From Chaunax sp. Z400 (Eukaryota > Chordata > Actinopteri > Lophiiformes > Chaunacidae): DNA of 64,000 bases. The position numbers and the translations under genes are program-made. The notes under the pieces are model-generated. The model was given only the letters and a program-made list of their open reading frames with translations. It made no database searches and was not told where the DNA came from. Positions 1 to 9,000 of the stretch are shown in pieces; position 1 is the stretch's first letter; each line of letters begins with the position of its first letter. The stretch spans positions 1,799,046 through 1,863,045 of the forward strand of contig CM075187.1 of NCBI GenBank assembly GCA_037577475.1. The letters are read 5' to 3'.

Positions 1-344
1 AACTAGAATGTGAAAATCTGTGTGTGAATGGGTGAATGCTGCTCCTTCAGTTAGAGGCTAAAATATTAAATCACCACCATATATTAATCAGGTTCAGCCA
101 AATCTACTTTTTAAAAGCTGTTTGTAATAATTAAATCAAACAAGAACATTTTAAATAGATCAATTCAACATATATTGAAGTGTTTTTCCCAAATCTAACC
201 AAAAGTCTGCTTTTACTGACTCCTCAGTCTCTAAATGATCCAACCTGAATCTCATCCTCATCAGAGACACATTAACAGATCAGATGGAGTTAAAACACTG
301 AGACAACCTTCATAGAGTTTTTTCTGTTCAGGTCTAAATTTTCA
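1..344. other. Intergenic, no gene seen
   Basis: AT-rich sequence upstream of the transposon relic. I see no open frame with family resemblance, no tandem repeat and no RNA gene here. Confidence 0.5.
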
Positions 345-1025
345 TCAGGGCTCCATGAACTCCAAGACCTTCACCACTGCTGACCCAGAAGCTCCAGAAA
401 AGTGGGCTCCAGTAGCTCAGAACCATCTAGATCAGACCCAGAAGTTCTGGATGCTGTTCTGTGGAGCCATGAAACCAAACTGGAACTTTTGGGGCCTCTG
501 GATCAGCGGTATGTCTGGAGGAGGAAGAATGAAGCTGATGCTGAAAAGAACAGCCTACAGTGAAGCATGGCGGTGGATCAGTGAGGCTCTGGGGCTGCTT
601 TGCTTCCTGGACCACTGGAAACCTGCAGCCTGTAGAGGGTCAGATGGATTCCATCAAGGATCAGGAAATCCTAGAAGAAAACGTCTCCATCTGTGAGGAA
701 AAAGAAGCTAAAAGGACAATGATCCCAAGCAGACCTCAGAGTCCACCAAGGCCTGGTTTCAGAAGAAGTCCTGGATCATTCTAGAGGCCGTCACAGTCGC
801 CTGACTGGAATCCAGAGAAAATCTCTGGTGGGATCTGAAGAAGGTGGTTGCAGCAGGTAAACAAGGAATATTGCAGAACTGGAGGCCTTTGTCCATGAGG
901 AATGGGCTAAGATTCCTCAGGAACGCTGCCAGAAGCTGGTGTCTGGATCTGCATCATGTTTGCAGCAGGTCATAGCAGCTAAAGGGTCTACAAAGAACTA
1001 GAGACGCTGGTCATTAAGGATCATT
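345..1025 (+). mobile_element. Decayed Tc1-like transposase (pseudogene relic)
   Basis: Fragments of a Tc1/mariner-superfamily transposase can be read in order but in different frames. First comes a DDE-domain stretch at about 430-540, then the conserved KHGGGSV-LWGCFA block at about 560-610, then a C-terminal stretch at about 880-990 (LEAFVHEEWAKIPQERCQKL, then a block resembling the family's conserved end). Frame changes and in-frame stops separate these blocks, so it cannot encode an active enzyme. The N-terminal paired-like DNA-binding domain is missing. I saw no terminal inverted repeats. The match is to fish Tc1-like elements; a finer subfamily call needs a repeat library. Confidence 0.85.
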
Positions 1026-1738
1026 TAGAGAATGAGGAGTCAGGAAAAGGAGACTTTAATATCTGTTTATTGATCTATTTAAACTGTTATTGATTATTAC
1101 AGCTGATAAATAGTAGATTTTACCAATAAATCTAATTCATGAATAATAGGGGTTGAAGGATTTTGCTTCTTTTAGGTACCATACATTTACTATTTTAGTA
1201 GTATTACAGTAGCATTCTTTAATTATTATTAAATACATACTGTAGATACTGTGACCTTTATTGTGTAACACAATAATGACCTGTATATTTATTTCTAGTG
1301 ATATAATGTAATCGTAAAACACAGTAAGAAACTGTAAAAAGAAAATAAAGTACTTTTCAAGTGAAGCTGCTGCCTTTAAATGACTGTAACACAAGTGTAA
1401 AGTTTTACAGTGTAAAGTAAACTCTGGGGCCACATGGAGGTTGACAGGCCTTGAAGGCTTTATTGGAGTTCATTGCGATACATGATTGACTCAAAGCTCA
1501 GGGAGGAGTGAGACATAAACAGTGTTAAGGTGACAGTAGAGCATACATGAATCTGTTCTCATCAGAACTCATCCATTTATTCATTAGCTTTCATGTAGCT
1601 GTAATATCTTTGCTGGTGTGCATTCATGCTGGAGTCAGTCATACAGAGGATTTGCTTCAGTTTCAATAGATTCTTATGGAAGGAGAGAAAACGTCCAATC
1701 AGAGCTCCGGAGAGACGCCCCTCAGCTGCTAACAGCAT
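1026..1738. other. nefl 3' flank and presumed 3' UTR
   Basis: AT-rich sequence between the transposon relic and the nefl stop codon. On the minus strand it should contain the nefl 3' UTR. No other gene is visible. Confidence 0.5.
1576..1581 (-). terminator. Candidate nefl polyadenylation signal
   Basis: AATAAA read on the minus strand, about 160 bases beyond the nefl stop codon. A second AATAAA lies at 1459-1464 on the same strand, so either could be the cleavage signal. Confidence 0.5.
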
Positions 1739-1890
1739 TTAAACTTTTTGTTCTGTTTTTCCATCTTTCTCTTCATCCTCCGCCTCCTCTTGTTTCTCAC
1801 TTTCCTCCTCACCCTCTTCATGCCCTCCCTCTTGAGTCGGGCTCTCCTCTCCTCCTTCGTCTCCTTCCTCTCCATCTTCATCATCGCCGT
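1739..1890 (-). CDS. nefl: nefl exon 4 (C-terminal acidic tail)
   Basis: 152 nt joined in phase to exon 3. It encodes an Asp/Glu/Gly-rich tail ending EKDGKTEQKV and TAA. The other frames of this exon give Lys/Arg-rich or Leu-rich nonsense; only this phase gives the acidic tail expected of NEFL. Confidence 0.82.
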
Positions 1891-3631
1891 CTTCAGTCCA
1901 TGTGAGGAGAGAGAGAAGAAGTCATTTACAAACACACACACTCATATCAGTGAAACATCACCGTACTAACCCTCTTCATCTGCTTCTGCCTCTCCCTCTT
2001 CTTGCTTCTCCTCCTCCTCCTCCTCCTGCTCCTCCTCCTCTTCCTCCTCCTCCTCCTCCTCCTCCTCTCCAGGAGGGCTGGCCTCCGCCTGCTGTGCGTG
2101 GCTTGCAGATATTGCCTCCTCTGTGGAGGGTGACGAGGCGTACAGGCGGGAGCTGAGCAGGTACGGAGGTGCAGAGCTCAGCAGGGACACCTGAGTTCTC
2201 CCGTAGGGCGGAGCAGCGAGGAAGGTATGGGAGTAACCGCTGACCGATCCCAACACGCTCAAACGGTTCTCTTCTCCTTCAAGGAGCTTCCTAGAATCAG
2301 ACACATCAGGAGGAAATGATCTGCTAAAAGGTGTTCATATAGAAGAAAGCACCGGGATGAGTCTCACCTGTAGGCTGCGATTTCAATATCCAAGGCCATC
2401 TTCACATTCAGGAGGTCCTGGTAGTCTTTCAAGTAGCGAGCCATGTCATTCTTGTTTGCCCTCAGCTCCTCCTCCAGCTGACCTGTTGTCTCCTGTATTA
2501 ATAAATAAAGTTACATGTTAGCGGCACAGTAAACTCAGATCTCAGCACACAAACATCCTGTTCCCTCATCCTCACCTGCAGTACAGAGATCTCAGCGCTC
2601 TGCTTCTCCTCCACCTCCTGCAGTTGGTTCTCCAGAGCTTTATTCATCTCACAGCAGGCATCAATCTCCAGTGTCCTGGACTTGAGGAGCCGGCGGTATT
2701 CTCCAGCCTCGTCTTTAGCGTTCCGCGCGCTCTCTGTGTTGCGAGCCGTGTCCACTGTCATCACGTTCATCTTGCTGCAGAACCATTCTTCTGCTGACTG
2801 GAGGTTGTGTTGTGCCAGCTTCTCATACTGGACTCGAATGTCACGGAGAGCGGCGGATAGGTCCGGTTTGGCGACCTCCATCTCCACCGACACCTCCGTG
2901 CTGAACTGTATTTGGGCCTGCAGCTCTGCGATCTCGCTCTCACAGAGGCTCTTCAGGAAGGCCAGCTCATCCAGCAGGGTCCCGACCCTTTTCTCCAGCT
3001 CAGCCTGGCCCAGCGCAGCCTCATCCGCTCCCTTTCTGGCATCCACGAACCTGCCCTCTGCTTCTGCTCTGCAGAGCACCTCGTCCTCATAGCGGTTCTG
3101 CATGTTCCTCAGCACAGCCTCCATCTCCTCCCTGTGGTCCTGGGCTGCTTGCTTCTCATGGCGGGCCTCTTCCACTGCAGCATGGATCTGGCGGATCTCG
3201 TGCTCGTACAGGGCTCGTAGGTTGGACGGCTCTGCCTGCCTCTGCCTGAGCAGCAGGAGTTCAGTCTCCAGCGACTTGTTCTGCTGCTCCAGCTCATGGA
3301 CCTTCTCAATGAAGCTCGCAAAGCGGTCATTCAGGTTCTGCAGCTCGGCCTTCTCCTGGGTCCTTATCACTTTGAACTCAGAGCTGACCTGGGCTGCCTG
3401 ATCGAGGCGGAGCTCAGCGGCAGCTGCAGGAGCAGAAAGCACCGAGGAGTAGCTGGAAACAGCTCGGACGTGTGCTGGATAACTTCTGCGTGAAGACGCA
3501 TAGGAGGTTAACGGGGCAGAATGGCTGGAGTAGGCAGACCTCGATCCGATTCCTCCATATCCTGCATTGCGTACGACTACTCTCCTCTTGTAAGCAGAAG
3601 GGAAGTAAGGGTCAAAGCCGATGGAAGACAT
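1739..3631 (-). CDS. nefl: Neurofilament light chain, type IV intermediate filament
   Basis: Four coding exons on the minus strand (3631-2576, 2492-2368, 2290-1971, 1890-1739) join in phase to 1653 nt, 550 aa, close to mammalian NEFL as I recall it. The protein forms neuronal intermediate filaments that set axon calibre. It begins MSSIGFDPYFPSAYKRR, the short Arg/Ser/Tyr-rich head typical of NEFL. The rod starts with the helix-initiation motif LNDRFASFIEKVHELEQQN (about residues 100-118) and ends with AAYRKLLEGEE (about 391-401). The tail is very glutamate-rich and runs to the stop, the signature that separates NEFL from vimentin, desmin and internexin. Exon 2 is 125 nt, as in mammalian NEFL. 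The start at 3631 is preferred over an in-frame ATG at 3694 because a TATA box lies only 6 bases above the latter. Teleosts have two nefl copies; I cannot say which this is. Confidence 0.92.
1971..2290 (-). CDS. nefl: nefl exon 3 (rod end and glutamate tail)
   Basis: 320 nt beginning with the helix-termination motif KLLEGEENRLS, then a short Ser/Tyr-rich spacer and a run of 13 glutamates followed by more Glu/Gln. The run is encoded by a GAG/GAA trinucleotide tract at about 1990-2068 that is prone to length change. Donor is GTTAGT. Confidence 0.9.
2368..2492 (-). CDS. nefl: nefl exon 2 (end of coil 2)
   Basis: 125 nt encoding ETTGQLEEEL through DIEIAAY, flanked by an AG acceptor and a GTGAGA donor. 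This is the end of the rod. Confidence 0.92.
2576..3631 (-). CDS. nefl: nefl exon 1 (head, coil 1, most of coil 2)
   Basis: 352 codons in phase 0, from MSSIGFDPYF to ...AEISVLQ, ending at a GTGAGG donor. It contains the head, coil 1A/1B and the conserved block AQIQFSTEVSVEME-AKPDLSAALRDIR typical of neurofilament light chains. Confidence 0.92.
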
Positions 3632-3699
3632 GACTTGAGAGACGGGCTGCTGTGCGTCTGGGGCTGAGTCCACTGCACCGTGAATCTGCACCATCCTGG

Positions 3700-3731
3700 C
3701 TTTTATAGAGCCGGTAATGACTATGACGTAA
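3700..3731 (-). promoter_or_regulatory. nefl: nefl core promoter: TATA box and CRE-like site
   Basis: On the minus strand TATAAAAG occupies 3707-3700, and 16 bases further upstream is TTACGTCA (3731-3724), a variant cAMP-response element. A start of transcription about 30 bases below the TATA box falls near 3670-3675, leaving a short 5' leader of about 40 bases before the ATG at 3631. GC-rich sequence with a GGGCGG box lies at about 3838-3845. Confidence 0.75.
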
Positions 3732-5315
3732 GCTGTTCTGTGCAGGCCTGCTGACAGAAGGGAATGATAATGGTGCCAGCCAGCCTCAGCCAAGAGAGAG
3801 ATGGGGTGGGGTGGGGTGGGGTGAGGACGGGTGCAGTGGGCGGAGGAGGGACTGCAACAGACAGGGTCACTGAGGACAACCGTATACCGATACGCCTAAA
3901 GACTGCAGAATTAAGCTCCGTAAATTCTGACATAAAGTATCTGAGCCAAATCTGCCTGATGGAGGAACAAAAGCACCTTTTATAGCTGCTTTGGACTGTT
4001 GTGTATCTGTTTGCTGTGTTTGAAAGAATATTCATGATAATATTATTAGGATATATGTGTCTCTATTAAATGTTACAGTAGTAAATAAAAAACAAACAAA
4101 CCATGATATAATAAAGGTTTGCCCTCTAGTGGTTGTCTGCTTACCATGCAGGTGAAATGCTGAGGAAATGCCTATTTTTTATTTATTTATATTGCACATT
4201 TCTTATTATCATACTGTGACCCAATACATATGGACCCCTACACAAATAGATGTTAGTCTCTCAGATCTGGATCCATTTGGACATCGTGAGTTTTCCATGC
4301 CTGGATATTTTTTATTTTGATTGGCCTGTTAATATTATTTTTCATGAAAGTGATAAGTTGTTTTTTTTAAAAGGTCCCGTCTCACAATGTAGAACAGAAT
4401 GAAAAAGTGATCCAGAATCTGCATCCGTACCCTGGATCCACCTCAAAATTTAATCAACTCTTCCTCGGTCCAAGATCCCCCCCCCCACACACACACACAG
4501 ATACAGATACAGTGATCAACCATAAGGCTGGGAGAATAAGTAAGATTTGTTTTGTTTTCAAGGTGGACCTCAGATCAGTTTGTTCTCTAGAACAGGACCA
4601 CGGTATCTAAAGGCATCCTCACCAGCCTTAGGTCTAAATCTAGGTCGAGCTAGAAGACTGATGACCTGATGACCTGAGGAGGTGAGAATCAGTGAAGGAG
4701 TCAGAGATGTACTGAGGAGTCAAAGGAGGTTAAGGCCCAGAAAACCCCATTGAGAAATTAAAACTGTCCCCTACAGGCGTTAATAAATTCAACTTTGTGT
4801 GGTAAGATGGGTTTTCCATCAATAAACAAATTAACAGGCTAATTTATATATACTTAAGACATGTTTCAACACAATTTTAAATGGTTTATAAACTTGTTTT
4901 TACCTTTGCTGAAAGCACGCCCTAAATATTTTCAATAATTAACGATATCACTTTTTTAAATTAAAATTAGTGAGCTAACTTGAAAACGTTCATCTTTGTG
5001 TTAAATGACATTTCGGTCTGCCACATTTAGAATCCTACTATGGTGAAGATGCCGCTCTACCTTTGATTGGTTAGGACTTTTAGCCTAGGTTGGTTGGGTT
5101 GGTTGGGTTGGTTAGGATTAGCTTTTAGGGGCAGTGATTGGTTAGGATAAGAGCGTCAAGGTAAGCCAAGAGGCAGAGTAAAAAAAAAAATTTTTTAATT
5201 TAAAAAAAGAAGAAAAAAAAGAGGCAGAGTAGCAGTAGCAGTCATAGCGTCGCCATAGTATGAAGAGTAAAATCACTTTCAGTACTCTGTGTGATGACGA
5301 TACCTAATATCATAT
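3732..5315. other. Intergenic region between divergent nefl and cabin1
   Basis: Head-to-head spacer. It holds GC-rich nefl upstream sequence (to about 3860), AT-rich unique sequence, a short (GGTTGGTTG)-type tandem stretch at about 5088-5118, and an A/T tract with flanking direct repeats at 5170-5231. No open frame of significance. Confidence 0.6.
5170..5231. repeat. Poly(A/T) tract flanked by 11-bp direct repeats
   Basis: GAGGCAGAGTA at 5170-5180 recurs at 5221-5231 on either side of an almost pure A/T tract. This looks like a target-site duplication around a tail-only insertion or a slippage product. Confidence 0.55.
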
Positions 5316-5400
5316 TACATGATTGGTCACACGAATACATCTACAGCGAATTGACCAATGAGAGACGATTTTACTTTGTGGCGGGCAGCAAATGTCGTAC
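5316..5400 (+). promoter_or_regulatory. cabin1: cabin1 candidate promoter with paired CCAAT boxes
   Basis: An inverted CCAAT box (ATTGG, 5322-5326) and a direct one (CCAAT, 5355-5359) sit in an inverted repeat (TGATTGGTCA ... TTGACCAATGA). CpG-containing sequence follows, and no TATA box is visible. This is typical of a housekeeping vertebrate promoter. The exact start site cannot be read from sequence. Confidence 0.5.
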
Positions 5401-5559
5401 CATGACGCGAACGGTCCCTGTCTTAACAACAACAAAGGATGATGGATAAATGAAGTTTGAAACTTGGTTCGTGCTTCCTGTGCGATCATGAATGCAGTGT
5501 TTTTTTTAGAGTCAACTACCTCATCATAGTAACAGTACGTTACCCAGCGGGAATGAACG
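5400..5559 (+). other. cabin1: cabin1 untranslated exon 1 (left edge uncertain)
   Basis: The donor AACG/GTAAGT at 5559/5560 lies downstream of the CCAAT pair and upstream of the acceptor that opens exon 2 (6060), so this is inferred to be the 5' UTR exon. The left boundary is a guess from the promoter position. A few short upstream ATGs are present in it. Confidence 0.5.
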
Positions 5560-6059
5560 GTAAGTCTCCCGGCTTTGCAAATGATGTAGACCCGGTGAAA
5601 CACTAGCTAACGTTAGCTAGCATAATGTGTTTGATAACATTAGCTAGCTGAGGTTGTAAGTTGAATTAGCTAGCTCGTCTGGATATTGACCACCTGCTGT
5701 CAGGCTGTGTTAGCTATTGCAGAGCTAAGCTAACCAGGCTAAGTTTTAGTGGGTTTTGGAAAGGTAAGCTAGTCCATCCAAAGCTCATCTTATTTAGCCT
5801 GTCAAGTGATAACATGACTACAGCAGGTTGCCTCACTCTTCCCTCTCTCTAGTTAGGCTTTATTTAGACAGTCTTTGGAAAACTAGACAGTCAGTTGGTA
5901 ATTTAAAGACTCGGTACAAGAGTTAGGTGAGTAGCTAGTGAAGGGACACGACGTTACAACATCGCTGTATGTGTTTTTCACCTAACGTTACATTTGCTTG
6001 TGAAATTAATGTAATCACTGCTTTTATTTGTCTCTACGCCCTTTGCATAAATTCTATAG

Positions 6060-6098
6060 ATCCAGTCAAAAGCTGCAAACCGTGAACACCTTAAAATG
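6060..6098 (+). CDS. cabin1: cabin1 exon 2 (36 nt UTR plus the ATG only)
   Basis: After the acceptor TATAG/ATCC, 36 untranslated bases end in ATG (6096-6098), directly followed by the donor GTAAGA. Only methionine is encoded here. Exon 3 opens with IRIAALN, so the joined start MIRIAALN matches other vertebrate CABIN1 proteins. Confidence 0.85.
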
Positions 6099-9000
6099 GT
6101 AAGACTTTTAAGTATAGAGCACCTCCTCTGTTTCCCTTTTATGTCATTACACCTAAAAGCAATAATCACATGATAGTTTGACCCTAATAGTGTGACTCCT
6201 TGACCCCAAAAAACTGCCCCTAGAATTTGGAATCACATTGGTATCATGTATGTTAGATCTTATGGTGATGTCATCATGTCATTATTGTCCAATCATTGTA
6301 GACATTGTCCATGAAGTTAGACAATAACATTTTGAAATTGCCCCACAATGGTAAAGAATTCTTTAAACGATTCTGAAGCCAGATGATGTGAAAGGTGTTT
6401 TGCATTTGCAAAGCTTACTGTGTTTGTTAGAGAATCTTGTGCTTTTGTAAAACATGTTTTGTTTTTTTATTTTTGGCAGGAACTGCATATCTCTGCCCCG
6501 ACTAACATGTATTATATCTTACTAAACTTGTTTGCCTCTTTTTCTCCGTGTTGCCCTTTTAAGATTCGCATTGCAGCTCTGAATGCTGCTTCATCAGCTG
6601 CAGATGAGTCTCAAGACCCCTTGCGAAGTAACAAGAGTCGGACAAAAGAGGCTCAGGTACAGACTGTAATGCAGATGAATCAGCAATATTATGCCTGCCT
6701 GCTAATACAGATGTTTCCCCTCTGTGGATCTGAATTTCTTTTATTTCTGTCCACAGGAAGCAGAAGCATTCGCCTTATATCACAAAGCTTTAGATCTGCA
6801 GAAGCATGACAGGTTTGAGGAGTCTGCTAAGGCTTATCATGAGCTTCTCAAAACTCCACTGCTCAAAGAGGTAAACTGTCACAGAGCATAGAGTCCTGCC
6901 AGATAAATCTGTGTGAACATGGCCGTACAGATCACCTCATTAAACACAGTGTAGGACTGTATCCTGGATGCACTGAGACAAGCGTAATGCTCTCACATAA
7001 TCACCCCAATACACCCATCTAGTTAGTGTTTGGCTGGGATTTATGACGTTAAATTAATCTTCATAATAACAACATTTACATTTTGTAACATTTGGCAATT
7101 ATCTAGAGCAATATATACTCCCCAGAAATTTTTTGTGGACCCACAAACATTCTTCTGTTTACACTTTTACTAACATGCCAAAATTCAGTTTCAGTGATTA
7201 AATAAAATGCATGCACTTCATGTTTAAATTTTTGGTTTATCCCCCTTATATTTTAGGCGATGCCCTCAGATGATCAGAGAGTTGGTCTCAAGCATCCCGG
7301 ACTGATGTTGAAATATTCTACTTTTAAAAACTTGGCTACTATGGCAGCGACGCGGGACGACCTGGAGACGGCTATGGAGTTTTATTTGGAGGTAAATGAA
7401 ACGAATCAAAGCCACTTTAATAGTTGATGATTATTCCTGGCATTCACTGCTTTCTGCAGTGAAATGTGTCTTTTTTAATGCACATGGATGACACCGTGCT
7501 GAGTCCTCTCACTGTGTTTTCTTTCCTCAGGCTGTCATGTTGGATTCCACCGATGTGAACATGTGGTACAAAATCGGTCAGGTGGCCGTGCGACTCGTGC
7601 GCATTCCTCTGGCTCGACACGCCTTTGAGGAGGGATTGAACTGTAACCCGGACCACTGGCCCTGCCTGGACAACCTCATAACTATTCTCTACACACTCAG
7701 CGATTACACATGTGTGTAATAAATCCTCTGCATCCTCTCTCTCTACCTGTGTAGCAGCTCTGTTATAACTGTCATCTGGATATGTTCCTCCAGGGTGTTT
7801 GTACTTCATCGCCAAAGCCCTAGAGAGGGATCATTGTTACACTAAGGGCCTGGTGCTAAAGGAGAAAATCTTTGAGGAGCAGCCCTGTCTGAAGAGGGAC
7901 ACCATGCAGATGTTCATGAAATGGTAAAAAGCCACCTCGCCTTTTATTCCTCTGCCTGTTTTAGAAAGTCATCCAGCCCACAGCTCTGTGTTTCTCATCA
8001 TGGACTAACCTCTGCACTTTGGTCATTTGCAGTAATATTTGTATTCACTATGTGGATGTGGAGAAAGAGGAACGTGACGTCATTGTGGAAGAGGCGCTGG
8101 AGATGCGGAGGCGCAGACAGGCCCTCTCTCACTGCGAACCAAAGCCTGACCTCGTCCTGATTCAGCCCATCCACTGCCTCTCGTGAGTGAAATGGTTCAG
8201 ATCTCGTATGAACATCCGTCCTGAGTGACTCCAGCTGGAAATCCATCACCTGGCTTTATAATGAGTCTCCATGAACTGCTTGTGATCGGGTCGCTCACAA
8301 TATTTCTCACACCAAGAAAGACATAACTTCATGTTTCAAATTTATAAGAAGGCCCAAACAAGCGTTTCACAGAGTTTTTAATGTTTCTGCTGACTAAGGA
8401 ACTCCTAAAAACGGAGTGATTTTAAGGGAGTCTGGGGACTTTACAGATGTACAACAAAGAGGCAGCAGATCGTTGCTCCTGTTGGCTGTATTTGTAAAAT
8501 ATGACATGTTTACGTCAAGAAAATGCCGTCGTCTTTAGTGTAAATGATGAAATCAATAGAAAGTGTGTTCAAAGAGCTGCTAAATGTCACTTTAGACTCA
8601 GAGTAGACAGTTTTACGGTGACAAACTTTTCGGGTAAATAAACAGTTAATGTGTTGATTTAATGATGAATTTACAACAAGGAAAAATGAATTAGAATTTA
8701 CTGTGGCCATTCAGCAAAGTTACTTAGCTTTTTCCTGAGTCAACAAAACACAAATATTTGTGCAATTTTTAAGGTAAACTGGAGATATTGTGGTTCTGGT
8801 TCATTGGTGAAATCAGTTAAAACAAGTTAAACAATCTGCTGTTCACTAGTCAGAGAGCCCAAAAAGCTTATTGACAATGTAAATTACATGGAAATCAGTG
8901 TGTAAATCCATCACGTCTGTTGTTGTGGCCTTGTCATGTTGTTTCAGACGACACCAGACGGTGTCGCTCCTTCGCTGTGGCCCAGACCACCTCTGAATGT

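Noticed and set aside
1618..1969. Plus-strand Leu/Ser/Phe-rich frames around 1.6-2.0 kb
   Set aside because: They are antisense shadows of the Glu-rich nefl tail exons.
2682..3493. Plus-strand Ser-rich frames opposite nefl exon 1
   Set aside because: Antisense shadows of a coiled-coil exon; no independent support.
3632..3793. N-terminal extension of nefl from an ATG at 3694 or further upstream
   Set aside because: It lies at or above the TATA box at 3700-3707, and NEFL proteins begin at the MSS motif encoded from 3631.
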